The position numbers and the translations under genes were made by a program. A DNA stretch of 64,000 nucleotides from Nocardia terrae (GTDB lineage: Bacteria > Actinomycetota > Actinomycetes > Mycobacteriales > Mycobacteriaceae). The notes beneath the pieces are model-generated. The model had not been told where the DNA came from and did no database searches. It worked only from the letters and a program-made list of their open reading frames with translations. Each line of letters starts with the position of its first letter. Positions within the stretch are counted from its first letter, which is position 1. Where the stretch lies: positions 434,001 to 498,000 of the forward strand of contig NZ_WRPP01000003.1 of the NCBI RefSeq assembly GCF_009760405.1. Reading direction: 5' to 3'. Shown here in pieces: positions 7,816-15,976 of the stretch.

Positions 7816-8001
7816 TCACCAGGACGACTTGTGGACGCCCGGGAGCTCGCCGCGGTGGGCCATCTCGCGCAGGCAGACACGGCACAGGCCGAACTTGCGG
7901 TAGACAGCGTGCGGACGGCCGCAACGCTGGCAGCGGGTGTAGGCACGCACGGCGAACTTCGGCTTCGCGTTGGCCTTGTTGATCAGAGCCTTCTTAGCCA
8001 T
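7816..8001 (-). CDS. rpsN: 30S ribosomal protein S14, zinc-binding type Z
   Basis: S14 is a late-assembling protein of the 30S head. The 61-residue product is the short zinc-ribbon form: Cys24 and Cys27 in CQRCG, then Cys40 and Cys43 in CRVC, and the usual GELPGVHKSSW end. The zinc form in the main ribosomal operon fits actinobacteria, where a zinc-free paralogue is often encoded elsewhere under Zur control. It starts 3 nt after rplE and is followed by a strong terminator instead of by rpsH. Confidence 0.98.
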   Translation of the reverse strand: MAKKALINKANAKPKFAVRAYTRCQRCGRPHAVYRKFGLCRVCLREMAHRGELPGVHKSSW

Positions 8002-8004
8002 GGA

Positions 8005-8571
8005 TCAGTTCTCCTTGAACGGGAAGCCGAGGTGCTTGAGCAGGGCACGGCCTTCTTCGTTGTTGGTGGCCGTGGTCACCACGGTGATGTCCATACCACG
8101 CGGACGGTCGATCTTGTCGACGTCGATCTCGTGGAACATGGACTGCTCGGAGAGACCGAAGGTGTAGTTGCCGTTGCCGTCGAATTGCTTCGGCGACAGG
8201 CCGCGGAAGTCGCGGATACGGGGCAGCGCGATGGAGATCAGGCGGTCCAGGAACTCCCACATGCGGTCGCCGCGCAGGGTGACCTTCGCGCCGATCGGCA
8301 TGCCCTCACGCAGCTTGAACTGCGCGATGGACTTGGTGGCCTTACGGATCTCGGGCTTCTGGCCGGTGATCAGGGTGAGGTCGGCGACCGCACCGTTGAT
8401 CAGCTTGGCGTCACGGGCGGCGTCGCCGACACCCATGTTGACGACGACCTTCACCACGCCCGGGATCTGCATCACGTTGGCGTAGTTGAACTCGCTCTGC
8501 AGCGCGTCCTTGATCTCGGCGCGGTAGCGCGCCTTCAGGCGCGGCTGCACCTTGTTCTCAGTAGAAGTCAT
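8005..8571 (-). CDS. rplE: 50S ribosomal protein L5
   Basis: L5 binds 5S rRNA and contacts the P-site tRNA. The ATG at 8571 (MTSTENKVQPRLKARY) is chosen over an in-frame start 54 nt upstream, because it begins at the family N-terminus and lies 1 nt beyond the rplX stop. The 188 residues include ANVMQIPGVVKVVVNMGVG, GLSPKQFDGNGNYTFG and the C-terminal VTTATNNEEGRALLKHLGFP, all characteristic of L5. Confidence 0.98.
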   Translation of the reverse strand: MTSTENKVQPRLKARYRAEIKDALQSEFNYANVMQIPGVVKVVVNMGVGDAARDAKLINGAVADLTLITGQKPEIRKATKSIAQFKLREGMPIGAKVTLRGDRMWEFLDRLISIALPRIRDFRGLSPKQFDGNGNYTFGLSEQSMFHEIDVDKIDRPRGMDITVVTTATNNEEGRALLKHLGFPFKEN

Positions 8572-8572
8572 C

Positions 8573-8887
8573 TCAGATGTCCTTCCCGTTGCGACGGGAG
8601 ATGCGGACCCGCTTGCCGTTCTCATCGGTGCGGAAGCCCACGCGGGTCGGCTTGCCGTCGGAGTCGACGACCATCACGTTGGAGGCCTGGATCGGCGCTT
8701 CCTGGGTGACGATGCCGCCCGAGCTGGCGCCACGCTGGTTCGCGGAGTTCGCGACGTGCTTCTTGATGCGGTTCACGCCCTCGACGAGGACCTTGCCGGT
8801 CGCCGGGTAGGCCTGGATGACCTTGCCCTTGGCGCCCTTGTCCTTGCCCGAGATGACGATGACCGTGTCGCCCTTGTGCACCTTCAT
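8573..8887 (-). CDS. rplX: 50S ribosomal protein L24
   Basis: L24 initiates 50S assembly by binding 23S rRNA. The 104-residue product has the KOW motif (KVHKGDTVIVISGKDKGAKG) at the N-terminus and the family's GGIVTQEAPIQASNVMVVD segment. Length is normal. It starts 2 nt from the rplN stop and ends next to the rplE start, in standard order. Confidence 0.98.
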   Translation of the reverse strand: MKVHKGDTVIVISGKDKGAKGKVIQAYPATGKVLVEGVNRIKKHVANSANQRGASSGGIVTQEAPIQASNVMVVDSDGKPTRVGFRTDENGKRVRISRRNGKDI

Positions 8888-8889
8888 AG

Positions 8890-9258
8890 TTAGAGCACCT
8901 CCGGGGCGAGCGAGACGATCTTCATGAAACGCTTCTCACGCAGCTCACGGCCGACCGGGCCGAAGATGCGGGTGCCACGCGGATCGTTGTCCGCCTTGAT
9001 GAGCACCGCGGCGTTCTCGTCGAACTTGATGTACGAGCCATCCGGGCGACGACGCTCCTTGACGGTGCGCACGACGACGGCCTTGACGACCTCGCCCTTC
9101 TTGACGTTGCCACCGGGGATGGCGTCCTTGACAGTGGCGACGATGATGTCACCGATGCCGGCATAGCGACGCGACGAACCACCGAGAACGCGGATGCAGA
9201 GGATTTCCTTCGCACCCGTGTTGTCGGCGACGCGCAGTCGCGACTCCTGCTGAATCAC
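8890..9258 (-). CDS. rplN: 50S ribosomal protein L14
   Basis: L14 lies at the subunit interface of the 50S subunit. The GTG at 9258 is the real start. It follows AGGAGGAG closely and gives the canonical MIQQESRLRVADNTGAKE beginning and a 122-residue product; an upstream ATG would add an unrelated extension. The signature GGNVKKGEVVKAVVVRT is present. In most bacteria rplN follows rpsQ directly. Here rplN heads its own operon and rpsQ lies about 53 kb away. Confidence 0.98.
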   Translation of the reverse strand: MIQQESRLRVADNTGAKEILCIRVLGGSSRRYAGIGDIIVATVKDAIPGGNVKKGEVVKAVVVRTVKERRRPDGSYIKFDENAAVLIKADNDPRGTRIFGPVGRELREKRFMKIVSLAPEVL

Positions 9259-9427
9259 TTCAGCTCCTCCTAGACCTGGACGAAATGCACGCCGGATTGC
9301 CGACCCGACGGGCATGGTCAGTTGCCCTTCAAACGCACGCCTGCCAGCGGTTTCACACCAAGCTGGAGATCAACCACTGTGGGTTCGCGGCCGAAGTGCG
9401 GGCATAGCTCCCGCAGGCAACCGGTCC

Positions 9428-9456
9428 ATAGTAACGAAGCCCCAGGTCGGACCCAA
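9428..9456 (-). promoter_or_regulatory. Putative promoter of the rplN-rplX-rplE-rpsN operon
   Basis: On the minus strand TTGGGT (9451-9456) and TACTAT (9428-9433) are 17 nt apart. Transcription would start near 9421, giving a leader of about 160 nt. The start region contains GCAACCGGTC on the plus strand (9417-9426), identical to the sequence at the rpsH promoter (1992-2001). The rest of this 313-bp gap up to 9571 holds no convincing gene. It must also contain the promoter of the divergent peptidase, which I could not place. Confidence 0.5.
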
Positions 9457-9571
9457 ATCGGGGTCGCGGGCACCCGCTCGGCGCGGATTCAGGGGTTCCT
9501 CAGCCGGGTCGATTAGCGTCGGCGCGAGCAACGTCCGAGCTATCCGATTATCCCGGTAGAGGAGATCCGCG

Positions 9572-11620
9572 TTGACGTCCGAGCGTCCTGCTCTCGACCG
9601 CCGCAAGTTCCTGATCGCTCTGGGCCTGGTGCCCGCGGTGGCCGCACTGCCCGCCTGTTCCACGAAATCCGAGACGGCGAATGCCTCGGCGCAGCTGACC
9701 GGGCCCGACATGTCCGGCTCGGATCCGGCGATCCGGCCGCAGGACGACCTGTACCGCTTCGTCAACGGGAAGTGGCTGAAGGAGTACCAGCTGCCGCCCG
9801 ACAAGGTGTCCTTCGGCACCTTCGACGAGGTCCAGGAGCGGGTGCAGCAGCAGCTCAAGGACATTATCGAGAGTATCCACAACCCCAAGTCCGGGACCGA
9901 CGAGCAGCGCATCCGCGATCTCTACGACGGGCGGATGGACAAGGACGAGATCGAGAAGCTCGGCATGACGCCGCTGCAGGATCTCTTCGATCAGATCGAC
10001 AAGGCGGCGGCCAAGCCCGAGCTGGCGAAGGTGATGGGCGCGCTGCCGGGCGTGGGGCTGATCGGCATCGGGGTCGGCCCCGACCCCAAGGACTCCAACG
10101 CCTATCTGCCGTCGGTCTCCCAAGCCGGGCTCGGCCTGGATCAGCAGTACTACAGCGATCCCAAGTACGCCGACAAGCTCGCCAAGTACCGGACCTACAT
10201 GCAGCGCATCGCGGCCGGGGCCGGTTTCCCGGATCCGACCGCGCTGGCCGACCGGGTGGTGGACCTGGAGACGCGAATCGCCGGATTCCATTGGGACAAC
10301 GTGAAACTGCGTGACACCGACGCCACCTACAACCTGAAGACCTGGGCGGAGCTGACCGCGCTCGGACCGCAATTCGATTGGGACCCCTGGCTTTCGGGCA
10401 CCACCGATCGGCCGAAGAACCTGTTCGACAAGGTCGACGTGGGCGAGCCGTCGTTCATCACGGGTGCGGCGCAGCTGTGGGCCGATGTCGATATCGCCGC
10501 CTGGCGGGAGTATCTGAAGCTGGGTCTGGTGCGGGCGTTCGCGACCTACCTGCCCAAGGCCATCGCCGACCCGAACTTCGACTTCTTCGGCAAGGAGATG
10601 TCGGGGCTGAAGCAGCGGCCGGACCTGTGGAAGGCGGCCGTGAGCACGGTCAACGGCACCGTGGGCGAGGCGCTCGGAAAGCTCTACGTGGACAAGCATT
10701 TCCCGCCCGAGGCCAAGAAGCGGGCGCTGGAGATGGTCGACGACCTGCGGGCCGCCTACCGGGAGAACTTCAAGAGTTCGACGTGGATGTCGCCGCCCAC
10801 GCGCGAGGCGGCCATCGCCAAACTCGAGAAGATCGACGCCAAGATCGGGTACCCGAACAAGTGGGAGGACTACTCCAAGCTGACCGTCACCCGCGGCAAG
10901 CTCGTCGAATCCCTGCGCGCCTCGGACACTTTCGAAGCGAAGCGGATGTTCGACCGGCTGGGGACGCCGGTGGACAAGTCCGAGTGGGGCATGCCGCCGC
11001 AGACCGTCAACGCCTACTACAACCCCAGCGGCAACGAGATCGTGTTCCCGGCGGCGTTCCTGCAACCGCCGTTCTTCGACCCGGATGCCGAGCCCGCGGT
11101 GAACTACGGCGCGGGCGGGGCGGTGATCGGCCACGAGATCGGGCACGGCTTCGACGACCAGGGCTCCAAATACGATGCCGACGGCAATCTGAAGGACTGG
11201 TGGACGCCCGAGGACAAGGCGGCGTTCCAGGCCAAGACACAGCAGCTCATCGACCAGTACAACGCGCTGGTGCCGGAGGGGCTGCCCGCCGATCAGCACG
11301 TGAACGGCGAGCTGACCGTCGGCGAGAACCTGGCGGATCTGCGCGGGCTGGAGATTTCGCTGGCGGCCTATCGCATGGCCGAGAAGCGCAAGGGCACCGA
11401 TACTCCCGACTACAAGTCGATGTTCGAATCCTGGGGCCGCACCTGGCGGACCAAGATGACCGACGAGGCGCTGGAGAATCAGCTCGCGAACGACCCGCAT
11501 TCGCCCGCGGAATTCCGGTGCGATCAAGTGGTGAAGAACCTCGGCGAGTTCTACAGCACCTATGACGTGAAGGAAGGCGACAAGGAATACCTGCCGCCGG
11601 ACCAGCGCGTCACGCTCTGA
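9572..11620 (+). CDS. M13-family zinc metallopeptidase, Tat lipoprotein
   Basis: A neprilysin/PepO-type (M13) metallopeptidase anchored on the outside of the membrane. A TTG start at 9572 is supported by AGAGGAG 7 nt upstream and by the signal peptide that follows: the twin-arginine motif DRRKFL at residues 9-14 and the lipobox LPAC with Cys29. The PEPTIDASE_M13_N-type helical domain fills about residues 45-450. The catalytic domain has the zinc motif HEIGH (residues 521-525, in VIGHEIGHGFDDQGS) and the third ligand Glu585 in GENLADLRG. Length (682 residues) is normal. A close paralogue follows 95 bp downstream. The physiological peptide substrate is unknown. Confidence 0.92.
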   Translation: MTSERPALDRRKFLIALGLVPAVAALPACSTKSETANASAQLTGPDMSGSDPAIRPQDDLYRFVNGKWLKEYQLPPDKVSFGTFDEVQERVQQQLKDIIESIHNPKSGTDEQRIRDLYDGRMDKDEIEKLGMTPLQDLFDQIDKAAAKPELAKVMGALPGVGLIGIGVGPDPKDSNAYLPSVSQAGLGLDQQYYSDPKYADKLAKYRTYMQRIAAGAGFPDPTALADRVVDLETRIAGFHWDNVKLRDTDATYNLKTWAELTALGPQFDWDPWLSGTTDRPKNLFDKVDVGEPSFITGAAQLWADVDIAAWREYLKLGLVRAFATYLPKAIADPNFDFFGKEMSGLKQRPDLWKAAVSTVNGTVGEALGKLYVDKHFPPEAKKRALEMVDDLRAAYRENFKSSTWMSPPTREAAIAKLEKIDAKIGYPNKWEDYSKLTVTRGKLVESLRASDTFEAKRMFDRLGTPVDKSEWGMPPQTVNAYYNPSGNEIVFPAAFLQPPFFDPDAEPAVNYGAGGAVIGHEIGHGFDDQGSKYDADGNLKDWWTPEDKAAFQAKTQQLIDQYNALVPEGLPADQHVNGELTVGENLADLRGLEISLAAYRMAEKRKGTDTPDYKSMFESWGRTWRTKMTDEALENQLANDPHSPAEFRCDQVVKNLGEFYSTYDVKEGDKEYLPPDQRVTL

Positions 11621-11721
11621 GCGAGCCCTGATGCCCTCCGGGCGACCGCGACATCCCGCGCGGGGCTGCCATCCCCGGTAGCCTCGCGTCGGTATCGCAG
11701 CTTCGGGGAGAGGTAGTGCCT

Positions 11722-13776
11722 GTGAGTTCGTCGGGTCGTCCGGCCGGTCTCGACCGTCGTCGTTTTCTGATCGCGCTGGGTCTCGCGCCCGCGGTCGCCA
11801 CGCTGGCCGCGTGTGGGCGCGATACGAAGAACACGGTCACCTCGACCCATCTCACCGGGCCCGACCTGTCCGGCTCGGATCCGGCGGTGCGGCCGCAGGA
11901 CGACCTGTACCGCTTCGTCAACGGCAAGTGGCTCACCGAGTACCAGCTGCCCGCGGACAAGGTGTCGTTCGGCACCTTCGACGAGGTCGGGGATCGGGTC
12001 GAGGGGCAGCTGCGGGAGATCATCGAGGGCATCAAGGACCCCGAGTCCGGCACGCCCGAGCAGAAGATCCGCGACCTGTACGACGCGCGGATGGACGTCG
12101 ACACCATCGAGAAGCTGGGCATGACGCCGCTGAACGAGATGTTCTCCGACGTCGACAAGGCCGCCGACAAGGCGGCACTGGCCAAGGTGATGGCCGAGCT
12201 GCCGATCGGCGGGTTGATGGGCATGAGCGTCTCGGTGGACCGCAAGAACTCCAGCGCGTACATCGCCTCGATCGGGCAGTCCGGAATCGGGTTGGGCGAG
12301 CAGTACTATCGCAAGCCCGAATACGCCGACCAGCTGGCCGCGTACCGGACTTTCCTGGAAAAGATCGCCACCGGTGCGGGTTTCGCCGATCCGGTGGCAC
12401 TGGCGGGGCGGGTCTTCGACCTGGAGAAGCGCATCGCGGCCGGATTCTGGGACAACGTCAAACTGCACAACACCGAGGCCAGCTACAACAAGATGTCGTG
12501 GACCGACATGGTGGCGCTGGCTCCGCAATTCGATTGGGATCCTTGGCTTTCCGGCAATACCGATCGGCCGAAGAGCCTGTTCGCGACGGTGATCGTGGGC
12601 GAACCGTCGTTCGTCACCGCGGCCGGGCAGCTCTGGCACGACGTGGATATCGCCGTGTGGCGCGAATACCTGAAGCTCTCGGTGGTGCGCGAATACGCGC
12701 GATACCTGCCCAAGGCGATCTCGGATGCCAATTTCGAATTCTTCGGCACCGTGATGAGCGGGCAGCAGCAGCGGCCCGAGCGCTGGAAGTCGGCGGTCGG
12801 CACCGTCGACGGCACACTGGGCGAGCTGCTCGGAAAGCTGTATGTGGCAAAGCATTTCCCGCCCGAGGCCAAGAAGCGGGCGCTGGACATGGTGGCCGAC
12901 CTGGTCGCCGCCTACAAGGACAACTTCACCAATTCCAGCTGGATGTCGCAGCCCACCAAGGACGCCGCGCTGGTGAAGCTGGGCAAGATGGGCGTGAAGA
13001 TCGGATATCCGGACAAGTGGGAGGACTACAGCGGGCTGACCATCACGCGCGGGCAGCTCATCCAATCCCTGCGCGCCGCCAATGTCTTCGAGTCCAAGAA
13101 GATGTTCGACAAGATGGACAAGCCGGTCGACAAGACCGAATGGGGTATGACGCCGCAAACCGTCAATGCCTACTACCAGCCGGTCAACAACGAAATCGTC
13201 TTCCCCGCGGCGTTTCTGCAGCCGCCGTTCTTCGACCAGAACGCCGAGGCGGCCGTCAACTACGGCGCGGGCGGTGCGGTCATCGGCCACGAGATCGGGC
13301 ACGGATTCGACGATCAGGGCTCCAAGTACGATGCCGACGGCAACCTGAAGGACTGGTGGACGGCCGAGGATCGCGCCAAGTTCGACGACCGCACCAAGAA
13401 GATCGTCGCGCAGTACGACAGTCTGGTCCCCGCGGGGCTGGATCCCGCCCACCACGTCGACGGCACCCTCACGCTGAGCGAGAACGTCGCCGACAATCGC
13501 GGCCTGCAAATGGCTTTCGCCGCCTACCGCATCAACCAGAAGCGCGCGGGCGTCGACAACCCGGACTACAAGCCCATGCTCGAATCCTGGGGCCGCAACT
13601 GGCGTTCCAAGCAAACCCCTCAGTACACCGAGAACCTGATCGCCAACGACACCCACTCCCCCGACGAGTTCCGCGCCAACCAGGTGGTCCGCAACCAAGC
13701 CGAGTTCTACACCGCCTTCGAGGTGAAGGACGGCGACAAACTCTTCCGCCCCGAGGACCAGCGCGTCACCTTCTGA
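11722..13776 (+). CDS. M13-family zinc metallopeptidase, Tat lipoprotein (paralogue)
   Basis: A second M13 metallopeptidase closely matching the gene before it along its whole length, so it arose by tandem duplication. The GTG at 11722 is preferred to the GTG at 11716 because the purine-rich site at 11705-11713 then has 8-nt spacing. It has a Tat signal (DRRRFL) and the lipobox LAAC. Catalytic residues are intact: HEIGH in VIGHEIGHGFDDQGS and Glu in SENVADNRG. The product is 684 residues. Differences are scattered substitutions, with no frame damage. The two genes are co-directional and probably co-transcribed. Confidence 0.92.
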   Translation: MSSSGRPAGLDRRRFLIALGLAPAVATLAACGRDTKNTVTSTHLTGPDLSGSDPAVRPQDDLYRFVNGKWLTEYQLPADKVSFGTFDEVGDRVEGQLREIIEGIKDPESGTPEQKIRDLYDARMDVDTIEKLGMTPLNEMFSDVDKAADKAALAKVMAELPIGGLMGMSVSVDRKNSSAYIASIGQSGIGLGEQYYRKPEYADQLAAYRTFLEKIATGAGFADPVALAGRVFDLEKRIAAGFWDNVKLHNTEASYNKMSWTDMVALAPQFDWDPWLSGNTDRPKSLFATVIVGEPSFVTAAGQLWHDVDIAVWREYLKLSVVREYARYLPKAISDANFEFFGTVMSGQQQRPERWKSAVGTVDGTLGELLGKLYVAKHFPPEAKKRALDMVADLVAAYKDNFTNSSWMSQPTKDAALVKLGKMGVKIGYPDKWEDYSGLTITRGQLIQSLRAANVFESKKMFDKMDKPVDKTEWGMTPQTVNAYYQPVNNEIVFPAAFLQPPFFDQNAEAAVNYGAGGAVIGHEIGHGFDDQGSKYDADGNLKDWWTAEDRAKFDDRTKKIVAQYDSLVPAGLDPAHHVDGTLTLSENVADNRGLQMAFAAYRINQKRAGVDNPDYKPMLESWGRNWRSKQTPQYTENLIANDTHSPDEFRANQVVRNQAEFYTAFEVKDGDKLFRPEDQRVTF

Positions 13777-13780
13777 CCGC

Positions 13781-15205
13781 TCACACCGCCAGCGGTGGCG
13801 GTGCGGCAACACGTTTCGCGGGCGGGCGGTAGGCCCGCCACGCGGAGGCGAGCCGTTCGACCGCCGCCCCGAGCACCGCGTCGGGATGCCGGAAGTGCAG
13901 GCGGACGCGGTCCTCACTGCCGCCGCCCGGATCCAGACCGGTACCCGCGAGCACCGCGACGCCGTGACGCAGCGCGGTCTGGGCGAAGGAGGTGCCGTCG
14001 CCGTAAGGCAGTCGCACCCACAGGGTTTGGCCGCCGGTGACCGGTGGGAGTTCCCACTCGGGCAGGGCGGCGGCGAGTTTCGCGCGCAGCAGGTCGTGAC
14101 CCGCGCGCAGGCGGTGGCCGCGCGCTGCGGACGTGGCGTCGATGCACGGCACCAGTGCCGTGGCGGCCAGCTGGGCGGGGAGGTTCCCGCCCAGATCGTG
14201 CACGGCGCGCAGCCGGGTCAGGCGGGCGATCACCGGTTCCGCGGCTCGAATCCAGCCGACTCGCAGTCCGCCCCACAGGTTCTTGCTCAATGAGCCGATC
14301 GAGATCACGCCGTCGGCTTCGGCGGCCAGCGGTGGTGGCGTCGCGACGCCGGGGAAGGCCAGATCGGCGGTGATCTCGTCGGCGATCAGCGGAACATCTT
14401 GTGCCGCAGTGATTTCCGTGATCCGCTGGCGGCGCAGACCGGAAAGCACCGCGCCGGTGGGGTTCTGGAAGGTCGGCGTCAGATAGACCAGGGCCGGGCG
14501 TTGCGTCCGGAGTGCCGCCTCGAATCCCGGGAATCCGATCGGGAGGGTGGTGAGCAGTGCCGCTTCCTCGTGGAAGGCCTCCAATGCACCGGGATACGTG
14601 GGTGTTTCGACCAGCACCCGATCGCCGGGCCGCACCAACGCGCGCGCCAGCAGGGACAAAGCCTGCTGACCGCCGTTGGTGACCAGGATGTGTTCGGGCC
14701 CGGTGGGTGCGCCGAGCCGGGTGTACCGTTCCGCGATCGCCGCGCGCAGCGGTGGATGACCCGCCGGGTGGTAACCGATTTCGGCCGTCATCGCCGCCAG
14801 TACCGGCACCATGTCGGCATAGGCCGTGGTCACCTCGACCGGCGGCGCTTCCGGCGCGGCGCAGGCCAGGGAGATCACATCCGGGTGCGGCTCGAGCAGA
14901 TTCAAGAACATGGGTGCGCTGGTGGTGTCGCTCGCGGTCTCGGCGCCGCCCCCGGCCACCCGGGTACCGCTCCCCCGCCGCCGTACGATCCGCCCCTCGG
15001 ATTCGAGCAGGTCATACGCCGCGATCACCGTATTCCGGCCCACCGCCAGCTGTTTCGCGAACACCCGATCCGGCGGCAGCACCGCGCCGGCCGCCAACTC
15101 CCCGTCATCGATGAGCTGCCGCAACCGCCCCGCCAGCAGCACATACAGCGGCCCGCGCCCGGACGACCACCGTCCGAGCCGCTCGGTTACCTCGATTGGA
15201 TCCAT
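13781..15205 (-). CDS. MocR/PdxR-type regulator (GntR HTH fused to aminotransferase domain)
   Basis: The first 80 residues form a GntR-type winged helix-turn-helix (PLYVLLAGRLRQLIDDGELAAG, then AKQLAVGRNTVIAAYDLL). The remaining 390 residues have the fold-type I aminotransferase domain with the PLP-binding lysine Lys308 in IGSLSKNLWGGLRVGW. Such proteins use PLP as sensor ligand and repress or activate divergent genes. It diverges from the cupin gene at 15270 across a 64-bp gap containing three GATTGG/CCAATC elements, so the cupin gene is the likely target. It converges with the second M13 gene with a 4-bp gap. Confidence 0.88.
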   Translation of the reverse strand: MDPIEVTERLGRWSSGRGPLYVLLAGRLRQLIDDGELAAGAVLPPDRVFAKQLAVGRNTVIAAYDLLESEGRIVRRRGSGTRVAGGGAETASDTTSAPMFLNLLEPHPDVISLACAAPEAPPVEVTTAYADMVPVLAAMTAEIGYHPAGHPPLRAAIAERYTRLGAPTGPEHILVTNGGQQALSLLARALVRPGDRVLVETPTYPGALEAFHEEAALLTTLPIGFPGFEAALRTQRPALVYLTPTFQNPTGAVLSGLRRQRITEITAAQDVPLIADEITADLAFPGVATPPPLAAEADGVISIGSLSKNLWGGLRVGWIRAAEPVIARLTRLRAVHDLGGNLPAQLAATALVPCIDATSAARGHRLRAGHDLLRAKLAAALPEWELPPVTGGQTLWVRLPYGDGTSFAQTALRHGVAVLAGTGLDPGGGSEDRVRLHFRHPDAVLGAAVERLASAWRAYRPPAKRVAAPPPLAV

Positions 15206-15230
15206 AACAGAACCAATCCTGCCCGATTGG
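15194..15230. promoter_or_regulatory. Candidate MocR operator
   Basis: The element GATTGG occurs three times around the MocR start: GATTGG (15194-15199, just inside the gene), CCAATC (15213-15218) and GATTGG (15225-15230). The last two form the perfect inverted repeat CCAATC-N6-GATTGG. MocR-type regulators typically bind repeats in the divergent gap between their own gene and the target. Confidence 0.5.
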
Positions 15231-15269
15231 CCTTCCCCTCACCACCTCCGGTTGCCGACGATTGACCCC

Positions 15270-15602
15270 ATGAGCGAAACAACCACCGCCGCCTCGATCC
15301 CCGCCACCATCGCCGCCCTTCCCGGCCCCTTCCAACAGCGAGAACTGGCCCGGGTCAACGACTCCGTGGTCCGCGTCGCCCAGATCCACGGCGAATTCCC
15401 TTGGCACCACCACGACGAGGACGAACTCTTCCTCTGCTGGGACGGCACCTTCCGCCTGGAACTCGAGGGCCGTCAGCCGGTAACCCTCACCGCCGGTGAG
15501 CTTTTCACCATCCCGCGCGGAGTCCGCCACCGCCCGGTCGCCGACGAACCCGCCCACGTCGTCCTGATCGAACGACCCGAGACCACCCAATACGGCAATT
15601 GA
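15270..15602 (+). CDS. Cupin-domain protein
   Basis: A single-domain cupin of 110 residues. It shows the first cupin motif (FPWHHHDEDELFLCWDG, with metal-binding His and Glu residues) and the second (AGELFTIPRGVRHRP, with the late His). Such proteins are metal-dependent enzymes or sensors; this one is of the small dioxygenase/isomerase-like type with no evident substrate. The ATG at 15270 is the only start that gives the fold; longer upstream frames run through the MocR gene. The divergent MocR gene is its probable regulator. Its stop codon is immediately adjacent to the stop of the convergent YjbR-like gene. Confidence 0.82.
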   Translation: MSETTTAASIPATIAALPGPFQQRELARVNDSVVRVAQIHGEFPWHHHDEDELFLCWDGTFRLELEGRQPVTLTAGELFTIPRGVRHRPVADEPAHVVLIERPETTQYGN

Positions 15603-15938
15603 TCACTCGGATTCCGTCAGCTCCCTGGGTGCGGCCTGCCGCCACGAGTCGGTGACGATCGCTTCCAACTCCTCGACATCGTCCAACGCCGCCAACCGCA
15701 CCCGCACCCACGCGTTCATCACCTCGTGCGGCGCGATCCAGAACTTGTCCGGCTCGGCCTGCACCAACTCGTCCCGATCCGCGATCGGGCACCGCACCGC
15801 CATCGACGTCTCGTTCTCCGGCAACGTCAAAAACAGCTTCCCCGCCACCCGAAACGTGGGCATCTGCCACTCGAACTGCTCCGTGGTCCGCGCCAGCGAA
15901 AGCGCCACCGCCCGAACCTCGTCCCCGGTCGTCGTCAT
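15603..15938 (-). CDS. MmcQ/YjbR-family protein
   Basis: A 111-residue protein of the MmcQ/YjbR (double-wing DNA-binding-like) family, whose cellular role is not established. Recognisable segments are ALSLARTTEQFEWQMPTFRV near the N-terminus, KLFLTLPENE, and FWIAPHEVMNAWVRVRL, followed by an acidic C-terminal helix. The ATG at 15938 follows a G-rich site and begins at the family N-terminus; the open frame extends much further upstream but that part is the shadow of the next gene. It ends flush with the convergent cupin gene. Confidence 0.8.
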   Translation of the reverse strand: MTTTGDEVRAVALSLARTTEQFEWQMPTFRVAGKLFLTLPENETSMAVRCPIADRDELVQAEPDKFWIAPHEVMNAWVRVRLAALDDVEELEAIVTDSWRQAAPRELTESE

Positions 15939-15976
15939 ACCCCGATGCTTCCAGGCGAGTCCGACAAGCGCGCGGG

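Noticed and set aside
11560..13917. 785-codon minus-strand frame opposite the second M13 peptidase
   Set aside because: It is the shadow of a strongly supported gene with a signal peptide and intact zinc site on the plus strand.
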